Translations under genes and position numbers: made by a program | Shown here: piece after piece, positions 24,275 to 35,168 of the stretch | How the letters are laid out: every line of letters starts with the position of its first letter | Position numbering within the stretch: position 1 is the first letter of the stretch | NCBI GenBank assembly: GCA_963809205.1 | Contig: CAWEIS010000028.1 | Coordinates: forward strand, 1 to 64,000 | Direction: 5' to 3' | DNA length: 64,000 bases | Origin: DATLLN01 sp963809205 | Lineage (GTDB): Bacteria; Actinomycetota; Thermoleophilia; Gaiellales; JAICJC01 | Notes under the pieces: generated by a model | Seen by the model: only the letters and a program-made list of their open reading frames with translations | The model's database searches: none | Told to the model about the DNA's origin: nothing

Positions 24275-25308
24275 TGCTCGTAGACGCTCTCCACGTAGTC
24301 CGACAGCAGCGCCGCCGCGCCCCGCACGCTGCGGATCGCGGTGGCGTAGTCCATCCGGGTCGGGCCGATCAGCGACACCGTCCCCAGATTGCGGGTGACC
24401 AGGCCGTAGTTGGCGGCGACCATCGCCACCCCGCGCAGGTCGGCGACCTCGTGCTCGGAGCCGATCCGCAGGTACACGCGGTCGGAGTCCAGCGCACCGC
24501 GGAGCACGCCCAGCAGCGTCACCCGCTCCTCCAGCGCATGCATCAGGTCGTTGATCTCGGTCATGTCGGCCCAGCGCATCTCGGCCAGCAGCCGGCTGGC
24601 TCCGCCGACGTACAGGTGCTGTTCGTCGGAACCCACCAGCTCGGTGAACGCCGGCTCGATCGCCTCCAGGAAGGCGCGCTCCAGCGGCGACAGCCCCGGA
24701 TCGAACAGCCGCTGTGCCAGCGCCCGGGCACCGATCCGCACTCCGCCCAGCTGCTCGTTCAGGTACTCGCGCGCCCACTCGATCAGCTTCGGGTCAACGC
24801 TCGACGGAAACGGGAAGATCTTCTTGGTCACGCCCCCGGTCGAGCTGATCACGACGACCATCACGACCTCGGGCTGCAGCAGCAGCACCTCGACGTGGCG
24901 GATCTCGGTGGTCTCCATCGGCGGCGCCGAGATGACGGCCAGCAGGCTGGTCACGTGGGACAGCATCTCGGTGGTCGTCCGCAGGGCGGCGTCGAGCTCC
25001 TTGGTCATCACGCCCAGGTCGATCGGCAGCTGCGCCTGGCCCAGCGGCTGCTCGATCAGGTGCTCGGCGTAGATCCGGTACCCCGCGTCGGTCGGCACGC
25101 GGCCGGCGGAGGTGTGCGGGTGGCCCAGCAGGCCGCGCGTCTCCAGCTCGGCCAGTTCGTAGCGGACGGTCGAGGACGACGCGTCGACCACGCCCGCCGC
25201 GACCAGCGCCTTTGAGCCGACCGGGTGGCCGGTGGCGATGTACTCGGAGACCACGTGCGTCAGGATCAGCGCCTGGCGGGGGGTGAGCCCCGGCTGGGAA
25301 CCGCTCAT
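24271..25308 (-). CDS. hrcA: Heat-inducible transcription repressor HrcA
   Basis: This 345-residue protein is the repressor of CIRCE-controlled chaperone operons. The N-terminal winged helix contains LTPRQALILTHVVSEYIATG and SSSTVRYELAELETRGLLGH. HPHTSAGRVPTDAGYR is a family signature, followed by GAF-like and dimerisation regions. The ATG overlaps the hemW stop (ATGA). In related gene orders dnaJ follows directly; here a regulatory insertion of about 5 kb intervenes. No CIRCE inverted repeat is visible in the window. Confidence 0.93.
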   Translation of the reverse strand: MSGSQPGLTPRQALILTHVVSEYIATGHPVGSKALVAAGVVDASSSTVRYELAELETRGLLGHPHTSAGRVPTDAGYRIYAEHLIEQPLGQAQLPIDLGVMTKELDAALRTTTEMLSHVTSLLAVISAPPMETTEIRHVEVLLLQPEVVMVVVISSTGGVTKKIFPFPSSVDPKLIEWAREYLNEQLGGVRIGARALAQRLFDPGLSPLERAFLEAIEPAFTELVGSDEQHLYVGGASRLLAEMRWADMTEINDLMHALEERVTLLGVLRGALDSDRVYLRIGSEHEVADLRGVAMVAANYGLVTRNLGTVSLIGPTRMDYATAIRSVRGAAALLSDYVESVYEQ

Positions 25309-26385
25309 CGCAGGATGCTCGCAAGGACGCTGTTGGCCACGTATCTCCCTCGTTCGCTGAGCCGAATTGTACCGTCCTGGAGCTCCACCAACCCGGCCGA
25401 CGCGAGCCGCTCGGCCGCCGGGCGGTCGAGCGCGTCCTCGACCCCGCCCAGCTCAAGCGGCCGGTCGAGCCGCAGCCCCAGCATCAGCCGCTCGGTCATC
25501 CGCTCCGCGGGCGTCAGCTCCTCGATCTCCGCCGGAGGCTCGCCGCCGCCCTCGACCGCGTCCAGGTAGCGGGGCAGCGACGGCAGGTTCCGCCGCCGCC
25601 GGAGGCCACGCGTACCGACCGCGCCGACGCCGATGCCGGCATAGTCGTGCCCCAGCCAGTACCCCAGGTTGTGACGAGACTCGCGGCCGGGCAGGCAGAA
25701 ATTCGCCGTCTCGTACCAGCGGTAGCCGGCGGCACGCAACCGCGCGACCACCTGCTCGTAGTAGCGCTCCATCAGGTCGGCCTGCCGCTCCAGCTCGGCG
25801 CCGTGGCGGTGGGTGAACCGCGTCCCGGGCTTCGCCTCCAACTCGTACGCGCTGATGTGGTCAGGCCGCAGGGTCAACACGTCGTCGAGGTCGGCCTCGA
25901 GGTCTGATGCAGACTGACCAGGAACCCCAAAGATCAAGTCGAGGTTGAGGTTATGAACGCCCGCAGCGCGGAGCGTCGAGACCGCTCCCCGAACCGTTTC
26001 CGGGCTCGCCAGCCGCTCGAGGGTTTCGAGCAGATGCGGGCGGAAGCTCTGGGCGCCCAGCGAGACGCGGGTCACTCCACCCTCCACAAGTACTCGAGCC
26101 TTTGCGCTCGTGATCGTCTCGGGATTGCACTCCACCGTCAGCTCGCTGCTTGCCGGCAGGGCGACCAGCAGCCGGGCGAGCAGAGCGTCGTCGAGCAGCG
26201 ACGGCGTGCCACCGCCGACGAACACGGTCTCGACCGGCCCGGCCGGGAGCCGGCCCAGCTCGGCGATCAGCGCGTCGACGTAGCGGCCACGGAGGTCCTC
26301 CGCGCCGGTGACCGTGACGAAGTCGCAGTAGCCGCAGCGGTGCGCGCAGAACGGGACGTGCACGTACAGGTGCGGCAGCGCCTGC

Positions 26386-26399
<14 letters not shown>
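25305..26399 (-). CDS. hemW: HemW-type radical SAM protein
   Basis: This 364-residue protein is related to oxygen-independent coproporphyrinogen oxidase. YVHVPFCAHRCGYCDFVTV carries the Fe4S4 cysteines, and VFVGGGTPSLLDD, RVSLGAQSF and LNLDLIFGVPGQS are shared motifs. The short N-terminus and the lepA-hemW-hrcA order point to HemW, which is thought to insert or carry heme rather than act as an oxidase. The GTG at 26399 gives a 14-nt overlap with lepA. Confidence 0.9.
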
Positions 26400-28206
<1,807 letters not shown>

Positions 28207-28220
28207 GATCACAGCGTACC

Positions 28221-28240
28221 GGGCGGCGGAGCCGCCGCCC
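28221..28240 (-). terminator. Hairpin between murJ and lepA
   Basis: GGGCGGCG (28221-28228) and CGCCGCCC (28233-28240) form a perfect 8-bp GC stem with loop GAGC in the 49-bp gap. There is no T-tract. It could reduce read-through from murJ into lepA. Confidence 0.35.
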
Positions 28241-28255
28241 CTCACGCCGCGGCGC

Positions 28256-29809
28256 TCAGCCCCGCCTGAGCAGCGACCGCAGCACGGCGATCTCGGGGAT
28301 CGCCATCATCCGCGCAGCCGCCAGGTACGCGAATCCGCCGGCGGCCAGGCCGGCGCCCAACGTCACCACCTGCGCCGGGAACGAGCGGCCAAGCAGCTGG
28401 TCGAGCGGCCACCAGACGCCGAACGCCGCCACGGCGCAGTACAGGGTGGCCACCGCGATTCGCCCTGTGTGGCGGCGCACCTCGCGGAAGTGCAGCGAGC
28501 CCACACGGTTGCGCAGGGCGATCGCCAGCACGGTTGCGTTGAAGGCCGTCACGATAGACGTCGACAGGGCGATGCCGGCGGCCCCGTAGCCCAGCAGGGC
28601 GACGTCGAGCACCGCGTTCAGCACGAGGTTGACGGCGGCCACGCGGGTCGGCACGTCCGGGCGCTGCAGGCTGAAGAAGGCGCGGGTCAGCAGCAACGAC
28701 AGCCCGTTGGCCACCAGGCCCAGCGAGAACGCCATCAGCGCCAGTGAGACGGCATCTGTTGCCGACGCCGAGAACTCGCCGTGCTGGAACAGCAGTCGGA
28801 CGAGCGGCTGCGCCAGGACGATCGAGATCGCCGCCGCAGGCAACAGCAGAAAGATGATCGTCCGCGACCCATCCGAGACGATCCGCCCGACGCCGGCCAG
28901 GTCGCGCTGGGCCGCCCGCCGCGCCAGTTCGGGGAAGAGCACGGTCGAGACGGCCACCGAGAACAGGCCCTGCGGCAGCATGAACAGCCGGAACGCGAAG
29001 TTCAGGTCGGCGGCGGCCGAGCCGCTGTGCTGGATCGCGATCACCGTGTCCAGCGTCAGGTTGATGTTGATCAGCCCCAGGCCGATCGAGACCGGGATCA
29101 TCAGCCGCAGGATCCGCCGCACGTCCGGGTTGCCGAACCCCAGCCGCCAGGCCAGGCCCGTACCCCGCCCGCGGAGCAGCGGCAGCGGGATCAGGAACTG
29201 GACGACGGTCGCGACCAGCACGCCCCAGGCGTACACCTCGACGCCCTCGTCGAGCGGCTTGCCGCGGGCGAACAGCACCAGCGCCAGGATGATCACGACG
29301 TTCCACGCGACCGGCGCGAACGCCGGCACGCCGAAGATCCGCTCCGAGTTGAGGATCCCCGTGACCACGCCGGTCATGCCGAGGATCGCCACAATCGGGA
29401 ACAGGATCCGGGTGAGCGTGACCACCAGGTCGGCGGACACGTTGTCCTGGCCGTACAACAGCAGATGCACGTACAGCGGGGCCGTGAGTATGAACAGGGC
29501 GCTGACCGCCCCAAGCAGCACCGCCGTGGTCCACAGCACCATGCCCGCGACGCGCCACGCCTCCCGCTCCCGGCCGCCCTCCTTCAGCTCGAGGAACACC
29601 GGGACGAAGGCTCCGGAGATGGCGTTGTCCGCCACGATGCTGCGCACGAGGTTGGGCAGGTTGAAGGCGACGTTGAACGCCGACATCGCCGGCCCGGCGC
29701 CGAACACCGCGGCCGCGACGCTCTCCCGGACAAGGCCGGCGACGCGCGACAGGGCGGTGGCCGCCCCGAACGCCGCGGTGGATACGGCCAGTCGACGGTG
29801 CTCCGCCAT
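28256..29809 (-). CDS. murJ: Lipid II flippase MurJ
   Basis: This 517-residue protein has about 14 membrane helices of the MOP-superfamily MurJ/MviN type. AEHRRLAVSTAAFGAATALS and RVAGLVRESVAAAVFGAG at the N-terminus, and the loop ARRAAQRDLAGVGRIVSDGS, are typical. It moves lipid II to the outer membrane face for peptidoglycan synthesis. The ATG at 29809 lies 79 bp from the divergent rpsT, so the two genes share a short promoter region. murJ is often near rpsT and lepA in this group. Confidence 0.92.
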   Translation of the reverse strand: MAEHRRLAVSTAAFGAATALSRVAGLVRESVAAAVFGAGPAMSAFNVAFNLPNLVRSIVADNAISGAFVPVFLELKEGGREREAWRVAGMVLWTTAVLLGAVSALFILTAPLYVHLLLYGQDNVSADLVVTLTRILFPIVAILGMTGVVTGILNSERIFGVPAFAPVAWNVVIILALVLFARGKPLDEGVEVYAWGVLVATVVQFLIPLPLLRGRGTGLAWRLGFGNPDVRRILRLMIPVSIGLGLININLTLDTVIAIQHSGSAAADLNFAFRLFMLPQGLFSVAVSTVLFPELARRAAQRDLAGVGRIVSDGSRTIIFLLLPAAAISIVLAQPLVRLLFQHGEFSASATDAVSLALMAFSLGLVANGLSLLLTRAFFSLQRPDVPTRVAAVNLVLNAVLDVALLGYGAAGIALSTSIVTAFNATVLAIALRNRVGSLHFREVRRHTGRIAVATLYCAVAAFGVWWPLDQLLGRSFPAQVVTLGAGLAAGGFAYLAAARMMAIPEIAVLRSLLRRG

Positions 29810-29852
29810 CGCCGCGGCAGTCTACCGGCGGCCTCCGTCGAGCCCGCTCTGC

Positions 29853-29878
29853 TATCATCATGCCGCCCCCGAGAGGGG
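29853..29878 (+). promoter_or_regulatory. rpsT leader: -10-like box and hairpin covering the Shine-Dalgarno
   Basis: TATCAT (29853-29858) could serve as a -10 box. Just downstream CCCC (29867-29870) can pair with GGGG (29875-29878) around GAGA, and GAGAGGGG (29871-29878) is also the likely ribosome-binding site, 10 nt before the ATG. A TGTTTTT run follows. The leader could therefore fold either to hide the ribosome-binding site or to terminate, which fits feedback control of a ribosomal protein gene. Confidence 0.35.
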
Positions 29879-29888
29879 TGTTTTTCGT

Positions 29889-30161
29889 ATGGCGAACTCC
29901 AAACAACAGGCCAAGCGCGTCCGGATCACCTCCCGGCAGCGGCTGGAGAATCTGCGCTACCGCACGCAGATCAAGACGCTGTTCCGCCGTCTCGACGTGG
30001 CCGTCGAGTCAGGCGACGACGAGGCGGTCGCAACCGCGCACCGCAGGCTCCAGGCCCTGCTCGACCGCGCCGCCTCGCATCGCGCGATTCATCGCAACGC
30101 CGCCTCGCGCAAGAAGGCACAGGCCGCCCGCGCGGTGTCCGGCGAGCGAACCGCCGCCTAG
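29889..30161 (+). CDS. rpsT: 30S ribosomal protein S20
   Basis: This 90-residue, lysine- and arginine-rich helical protein binds 16S rRNA. MANSKQQAKRVRITSRQRLE and the helical C-terminus AIHRNAASRKKAQAAR match S20. It is the only plus-strand gene in this stretch. Its stop codon overlaps the stop of the convergent membrane-protein gene by 2 nt. Confidence 0.95.
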   Translation: MANSKQQAKRVRITSRQRLENLRYRTQIKTLFRRLDVAVESGDDEAVATAHRRLQALLDRAASHRAIHRNAASRKKAQAARAVSGERTAA

Positions 30162-30808
30162 CGCCGCAGCACCAGGCCGAGCATGATCAGGACGATGCCC
30201 GTCGCCTGCCCGGCGGCGAACAGGCTGTAGCTGTCGAGCCGTGTCGCCGACGCGGTCAGCGCGATCACGATCACACCCGCTGCGACCAGCATGGGCCGCA
30301 GGTCGCGCCGCCGGCGGGCTGAGGCGATCGACCCGCCGAGCAGGATCACGGTGCCGATCGAGTTCAGCACGACGGCCAGGATGGTCGTCCACGGGCCGCC
30401 CATGGCGTCGTTCGGCGGGGTCGCGCCGGCGCTCGCCAGCTTCGCCGCGTCGACGTCGGCCGCGATCACCGCGGCGGTCGACGCGAACGTCACCCACAGC
30501 ATGGTCGCCACCGCCAGCCGCGTGTACCGGCGGCCGGGAGCGATCAGCAGCAGCTCGCCGACGGCCAGGTACGGGACGACCAGGATGCCGCCGGCCAGGT
30601 AGTAGATGCGGAAGGCCGCCGACGTCCAGCCGTTCGCCGCCCCGTACCACAGCGCGAGCTCGGCAACCGAGAACAGCGCAAATCCGATCAGCCACGCCAG
30701 CATCGGCGCCCGCACGGCGGGACGGGTCAGCGCGCGATGCGCGACCACCGCGGTGGCGGCCAGCGAGACCAGCGCCGCGATCGCCGCGGCGGCTGTCTGC
30801 GCGCTCAT
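30158..30808 (-). CDS. Seven-helix membrane protein, unknown
   Basis: This 216-residue protein has about seven predicted membrane helices, evenly spaced. Loops are short and the C-terminus ends in VLRR. No motif gives a function. The pattern resembles uncharacterised actinobacterial seven-TM proteins. The ATG at 30808 overlaps the holA stop by 4 nt, so it is co-transcribed with holA, possibly only by position. Confidence 0.65.
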   Translation of the reverse strand: MSAQTAAAAIAALVSLAATAVVAHRALTRPAVRAPMLAWLIGFALFSVAELALWYGAANGWTSAAFRIYYLAGGILVVPYLAVGELLLIAPGRRYTRLAVATMLWVTFASTAAVIAADVDAAKLASAGATPPNDAMGGPWTTILAVVLNSIGTVILLGGSIASARRRRDLRPMLVAAGVIVIALTASATRLDSYSLFAAGQATGIVLIMLGLVLRR

Positions 30809-31749
30809 TCCCCGCTGATCTCGGCCAGCGCCAGCTCGAGCTCGAGCCGCGGGTCGAGCCGGCTGCCGCCCTTAACCGCCTCGTCCAGCCGCGCCAGGCG
30901 GACGACGGCGTCCGCCAGCTCGGCCTCGCTGAACCGCCCGGCCTGCTCGCACAGCTTCTTGGCCGGAAACGGTTTCATCCCCAGCTGCTTCGCGACCTCG
31001 GTCTGGTTCGCGCCACGCTCCATCAGCAGGACGGCGCGCCTGACGCGGCGCACGTGGTTGGCGATCTGCGCAAGCGTCCGGTGCACGTCGTCGGGCCGCT
31101 CGATGCCGGCGGTGGCCAGCTCGATCACGCGTCCGGCGTCGCGGCGCCCCCAGGCGTCCGTGACGTCCCAGGGCTTGATGTCCATCTCGCCGACCACCAG
31201 CAGGTCGACCATCTCGACGTCGGGCTCCTCACCGCCGCAGTAGGCAACGACCTTCTCGACCTCCAGGGCGAGGTCGCCGATCTCCTCGCCGGCGAGCTCG
31301 ACCAGCCGGCGAGCGACAGCGGGCGAGCACGAGATCCCCGACTCGCCGAACCGCTTGACCACCCACCTCGCGGCCTCCTTCTCGTCCGGCGGGTCGAAGA
31401 AGCGGACGTCGCCGGCGGCGGACACGGCGGCGGCCAGGGGGCCGTCGGGCGCGATGCCGTCGCCACCGAACAGCGCGAGGCACGTGTCGGGCGTCGGATC
31501 CTCGAGGTACCCGGCGATCGCGCGTGTCTGCTCGGCGGTCAGCGCCTCGGCCCCGCGCACCATCACCAGCCGCTCGCCGCCCAGCAGCCCGAGCGAGTTG
31601 CAGGCGGCCACGATCTCGTCGCCGATCTCCTCCGTCGCCGTGATCTGCTCGACCGCCTCGTCCGGGAACTGGCTGCGCAGCCTCGAGGCGGCCGCCTCGA
31701 CCTTGGGCCAGTCGCCCCCGGCGATCAGGTACGCCGGCTTATGCGACAC
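30805..31749 (-). CDS. holA: DNA polymerase III subunit delta
   Basis: This 314-residue clamp-loader subunit has PAYLIAGGDWPKVEAAASRL at the N-terminus, GGERLVMVRGAEALT, a middle AAA-like lid (PAVARRLVELAGEEIGDLAL), and the C-terminal collar with NQTEVAKQLGMKPFPAKKL. These are the features of HolA. The GTG at 31749 keeps overlap with the Rrf2 gene to 11 nt; a longer start at 31776 is possible. It loads the sliding clamp for replication. Confidence 0.85.
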   Translation of the reverse strand: MSHKPAYLIAGGDWPKVEAAASRLRSQFPDEAVEQITATEEIGDEIVAACNSLGLLGGERLVMVRGAEALTAEQTRAIAGYLEDPTPDTCLALFGGDGIAPDGPLAAAVSAAGDVRFFDPPDEKEAARWVVKRFGESGISCSPAVARRLVELAGEEIGDLALEVEKVVAYCGGEEPDVEMVDLLVVGEMDIKPWDVTDAWGRRDAGRVIELATAGIERPDDVHRTLAQIANHVRRVRRAVLLMERGANQTEVAKQLGMKPFPAKKLCEQAGRFSEAELADAVVRLARLDEAVKGGSRLDPRLELELALAEISGE

Positions 31750-32182
31750 CGGCCTCCCCGGGCGTCGCCGAGGCACGCTTCGACCGTTCGACGAGGTCGG
31801 CGAACGTGATCTGCTCGAGCACCGCCCGCAGCGCCGTGCGCGCCTCCAGCCACACGCCGGGGAGTGCCTCGGCGCCCGGCGGGTAGCTGACCATCTCCGG
31901 CCGCATGCCGGCCACCGCGGCCAGCGGGCCGTCGACCACGCGGATCACCTCGGCGACGCTCAGCGTCTCGGGCGGGACGGCGAGCTGGTAGCCGCCCTCC
32001 GGCCCGCGCTGGGACACGACGATCCCGGCGTGCTTCAGCTCTCCGAGGATGTTCTCGACGAACTTCAGGGGCAGCTTCTGGCTGCCGGCGATCAGCTCAC
32101 CCTTCATCGGCCCAGGGCCCTCGTGGGCGGCCAGCACCAGCACCGCCCGCACCGCGTAGTCGGCTTTCGCGGAGAGCTTCAC
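31739..32182 (-). CDS. Rrf2-family regulator lacking Fe-S cysteines
   Basis: This 147-residue protein has the Rrf2/IscR fold: KLSAKADYAVRAVLVLAAHE, then LPLKFVENILGELKHAGIVV and SQRGPEGGYQLAVPPETLSV. The three cysteines that bind the cluster in IscR and NsrR are absent; the region after VIRVVDGPLAAVAG has none. It therefore senses something else or acts only through partner proteins. The GTG at 32182 is divergent from citrate synthase, with 69 bp between them, so that gene is a candidate target. Confidence 0.8.
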   Translation of the reverse strand: MKLSAKADYAVRAVLVLAAHEGPGPMKGELIAGSQKLPLKFVENILGELKHAGIVVSQRGPEGGYQLAVPPETLSVAEVIRVVDGPLAAVAGMRPEMVSYPPGAEALPGVWLEARTALRAVLEQITFADLVERSKRASATPGEAGVA

Positions 32183-32251
32183 AGCCGTATTGTCGCACGG
32201 CCGGGCGGGTTGGCACCGTGGGTTCCGCGGCGCGGGATACAATCGACGCCG

Positions 32252-33349
32252 ATGGCGGTACAGGTCAGCAGCGGTCTCGAGGGCGTGATTGCCGCCGAGA
32301 CCTCGATCTCGCTGGTCGACGGACAGGCGGGGCGGCTGCTCTACCGCGGCTACGAGATCGGGGATCTCGCCAAGCACGGCAGCTACGACCGAGTCGTCGG
32401 GCTGCTGCTCGACGGCGACTGGCCGTCGGCGGACGAGGTGCTGCCGCCGGTCGAAGTCTCGCCGACGGTGCTCGGCGCGCTGCGCGCGCTGCCGACCTCG
32501 TGCGCCCCCCTCGACGCGCTGCGCACGGGCTTCTCGGCCTTCGGCGCCGAGCGGCGGATGGCGTGGCCGCCGGCGCCCGACCAGGCGCGGGAGCTGATCG
32601 CACTGGCGCCTGCCGTGGTCGGAGCGTTCGCCAGGCTACGCGACGGGCGGGAGCCGGTGGACATGGCCCGCACGGCGTCGCTCGGCACCGCCGCCCGTCT
32701 GCTCTACGCGATCTCGGGCGAGGAGCCCGATCCGGCGCGGGCGCGGGCGCTGGACGCGTACTTCATCGTCTGCGCCGAGCACGGGCTGAACGCGTCCACG
32801 TTCACCGCCCGTGTGATCACGTCCACCCAGTCCGATCTGGCGAGCGCCATCTGCGGCGCCGTCGGCGCGCTCAAGGGCCGGCTGCACGGCGGCGCGCCCA
32901 GCGAGGTGCGCGACCAGCTGACCCAGATCGGTGACGTCGACCACGCTGAGCAGTGGATCCGCCAGGCGCTTGCGCGGGGCGAGCGGCTGATGGGCTTCGG
33001 CCACCGCGTCTACAAGACCATGGATCCGCGCGCCCGCGCGCTGCGCGGCGTGGCCGAGCGGCTTTCCGCCGACGCCGACTGGCTGAAGCTGGCGATCGAC
33101 GTCGAGGACGTCGCGCTTAGGCTGCTCGCTGAGCACAAGCCCGACCGGCCACTGAAGACGAACGTCGAGTACTACGCGTCGATCGTGCTCGACGGTGTCG
33201 GGCTGATGACCGACCTCTACACGCCGGCGTTCGCCGTGGCCCGTACCGCCGGGTGGTGCGCCCACGCGCTGGAGCAGGCCGAGCACGGCCGGCTGATCCG
33301 CCCCGACGCGCTGTACGTCGGCCCGGACGAGCGCCCGCTGCCGGTATAG
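32252..33349 (+). CDS. Citrate synthase (or 2-methylcitrate synthase)
   Basis: This 365-residue enzyme condenses acetyl- or propionyl-CoA with oxaloacetate. EGVIAAETSISLVDGQAGRL and LLYRGYEIGDLA mark the N-terminus. The catalytic region includes ALKGRLHGGAPSEV, LMGFGHRVYKTMDPRA and NVEYYASIVLDGVGL. The length is that of the short, dimeric Gram-positive type. A GATACAAT sequence 12 bp upstream of the ATG suggests a -10 box and a short leader. Citrate versus 2-methylcitrate cannot be decided from sequence alone. Confidence 0.88.
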   Translation: MAVQVSSGLEGVIAAETSISLVDGQAGRLLYRGYEIGDLAKHGSYDRVVGLLLDGDWPSADEVLPPVEVSPTVLGALRALPTSCAPLDALRTGFSAFGAERRMAWPPAPDQARELIALAPAVVGAFARLRDGREPVDMARTASLGTAARLLYAISGEEPDPARARALDAYFIVCAEHGLNASTFTARVITSTQSDLASAICGAVGALKGRLHGGAPSEVRDQLTQIGDVDHAEQWIRQALARGERLMGFGHRVYKTMDPRARALRGVAERLSADADWLKLAIDVEDVALRLLAEHKPDRPLKTNVEYYASIVLDGVGLMTDLYTPAFAVARTAGWCAHALEQAEHGRLIRPDALYVGPDERPLPV

Positions 33350-33357
33350 CACCCGAC

Positions 33358-34578
33358 CTAGGAGCACAGCCGGGCAACCCAAATCACGTAGGCCGAGAGC
33401 ACGTCGGCCAGCCACAGCAATGGCTCCGCGAGCGGTGGCCAGGCGGCGCCCAGCACGACGGCCGACAGGCCGAGCCAGAGGATCGGCGCGACGGCCGGCA
33501 GCGCCAGCAGGTTGGCCGGCACCGACATCGGCGCCAGTCGCCCGAAGTGCCACCAGGCGATCGGCGCAGTGGCGATCGTGCACGCCACCGAGATGGCAAC
33601 AGCCTGGGCGACCGTGCCCCGCACGCGCGGGGCGACGAGCATGATCGCGGCGACCGCCGCGAAGCTGAGCTGGAATCCGGGGTCGTAGAGGCTGAGCGGA
33701 TTGACGGCCAGAACGACGACGGCGCCGCAGGCCACCAGGTGCCAGCGTGCGACCGGCCGGGAGGCCAGCCACGCAGCCAGCGTCAACCCTCCGGCGACGC
33801 CGGCGCGGACGATCGAGGGTCCGGCGCCGGCGATCAACACGTAAAGCAGCGTCAGCGACAGCGCGGCCCATCGCGCCGGCGGGCCGATCACGCCGCACAG
33901 CCCCAGCGCGAGCAGCGTCAGCACCACCACCAGGGCGACGTTCTGGCCCGACGCCGCCACGATGTGCGTCAGGCCCGCCGCGCGGAACCGCTCTCGCAAG
34001 TCGTAGGGCAGCGCGTCCCCCTCGCCCAGCGAGACGCCCGCGACCAGCGCCCGCTCGGGAGTCGGATGGTCGGCCGCACCCAGCCGCGCCAGGGCGGCAT
34101 CGTGGAGCCGGTCGACGGCGCCCCACGCGCCGCCGCGGCGCCCGGCATAGACGGCGCGGGACGCCTTCAGCCGCAGGTGCACGCCCCGGTTCGCGTAGTA
34201 GTCGCGAAGCTCCGGGTCGATCGGCGACAGCCTGCCCTCGACCCTGTAGATGCCGCCCGGGACGAGACCGCCGCTCCCCACCTCCAGCACGACATCCTCG
34301 CCCGCGCCGGCGAGGCGGGCGACTGAGCGATCGCCGCTGGGGCGTCCGGTCACGACCACGACTCCGCGCACCGGCCCCGGTCGAAGCACCTGGCGCTCGA
34401 GCGCGTCCACCCGCAGCCCGCCCCAGAGGACCGCCACCGCCGCGGCGGCCAGCAGCGCTGCCCGCGGCCGGCCGGCCAGCGGCGCCAGCAGGGCCAGCGG
34501 GCCGAGGTGCATCGCCGAGGCGACCAGCCCCGCCAGGGCGGCGACCACGATCCGCGTCGGCGGGTCACAGCGCCACAT
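33358..34578 (-). CDS. comEC: ComEC/Rec2-type DNA-uptake channel, no metallo-beta-lactamase domain
   Basis: This 406-residue membrane protein has the N-terminal OB-like region (PGGIYRVEGRLSPIDPELRD) and the Competence domain, whose core is FRAAGLTHIVAASGQNVALV, followed by several helices. ComEC proteins of about 750 residues usually add a C-terminal metallo-beta-lactamase domain. This one stops after the helices. The ATG at 34578 overlaps comEA by 14 nt. The gene converges on the citrate synthase gene, with 8 bp between the stops. Confidence 0.85.
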   Translation of the reverse strand: MWRCDPPTRIVVAALAGLVASAMHLGPLALLAPLAGRPRAALLAAAAVAVLWGGLRVDALERQVLRPGPVRGVVVVTGRPSGDRSVARLAGAGEDVVLEVGSGGLVPGGIYRVEGRLSPIDPELRDYYANRGVHLRLKASRAVYAGRRGGAWGAVDRLHDAALARLGAADHPTPERALVAGVSLGEGDALPYDLRERFRAAGLTHIVAASGQNVALVVVLTLLALGLCGVIGPPARWAALSLTLLYVLIAGAGPSIVRAGVAGGLTLAAWLASRPVARWHLVACGAVVVLAVNPLSLYDPGFQLSFAAVAAIMLVAPRVRGTVAQAVAISVACTIATAPIAWWHFGRLAPMSVPANLLALPAVAPILWLGLSAVVLGAAWPPLAEPLLWLADVLSAYVIWVARLCS

Positions 34579-35137
34579 GCCCGTCGAGCGCGGCCATCCG
34601 CGCCGGACCGAACCCGCTGACGTCGTCCAGCTGCTCGAGCGAGCGGAAGCCGCCGTGCTCCGTGCGGTAGTCAATGATCCGCTGCGCGAGCGACGGCCCG
34701 ATTCCGTCGAGCGTCTCCAGCTGCTCCAGCGTCGCGGAGTTGAGGTGCACGATCTCGGGCGCCGCTGCCCCGCCCGGGGCGATTGTCACCTCCACTCCGC
34801 TGCCCTCCCGCTTCGGCACCACGACCTGCTCGCCGTCGGCCAGCCGCTCGGCGAGGTTCAGTCCCGCGAGGTCGGCTCCGGCGAGCGCCCGGGCGCGCTC
34901 GACCGCGTCCTGCACCCGGGCGCCGTCCGGGAACCGGTAGACGCCCGGCTCGCGCACCGCGCCCACGACATCGACGACCACAACGGCCGCCGCGGCGGCC
35001 GCCGGCGCCGGGGACGATGACGCCGGGTAGGCCGCGCGCGGTGGATCGCCCGACCCCATCGACCGGTAGCCGATGGCCAGCACCGCGAGGGCGGCGATCG
35101 CGATCAGGACGATCCGCTGGGGCGGCAGGTCGGACAT
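34565..35137 (-). CDS. comEA: ComEA-type DNA-binding protein
   Basis: This 190-residue membrane-anchored protein has an N-terminal helix (RIVLIAIAALAVLAIGY), a low-complexity Ala/Pro linker and an SLBB domain (VVDVVGAVREPGVYRFPDG). It ends with a helix-hairpin-helix DNA-binding domain (LNSATLEQLETLDGIGPSLA and FRSLEQLDDVSGFG). It presents incoming DNA to ComEC. The ATG at 35137 is preferred over an upstream GTG/TTG. Confidence 0.9.
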   Translation of the reverse strand: MSDLPPQRIVLIAIAALAVLAIGYRSMGSGDPPRAAYPASSSPAPAAAAAAVVVVDVVGAVREPGVYRFPDGARVQDAVERARALAGADLAGLNLAERLADGEQVVVPKREGSGVEVTIAPGGAAAPEIVHLNSATLEQLETLDGIGPSLAQRIIDYRTEHGGFRSLEQLDDVSGFGPARMAALDGHVAL

Positions 35138-35168
35138 GCGGCAATGGTGCCGCGGCCGGACCGGCAAA

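Noticed and set aside
24271..25400. CIRCE operator near hrcA
   Set aside because: No TTAGCACTC/GAGTGCTAA inverted repeat is visible upstream of hrcA, dnaJ or elsewhere in the window; hrcA overlaps hemW, so a promoter there is unlikely.
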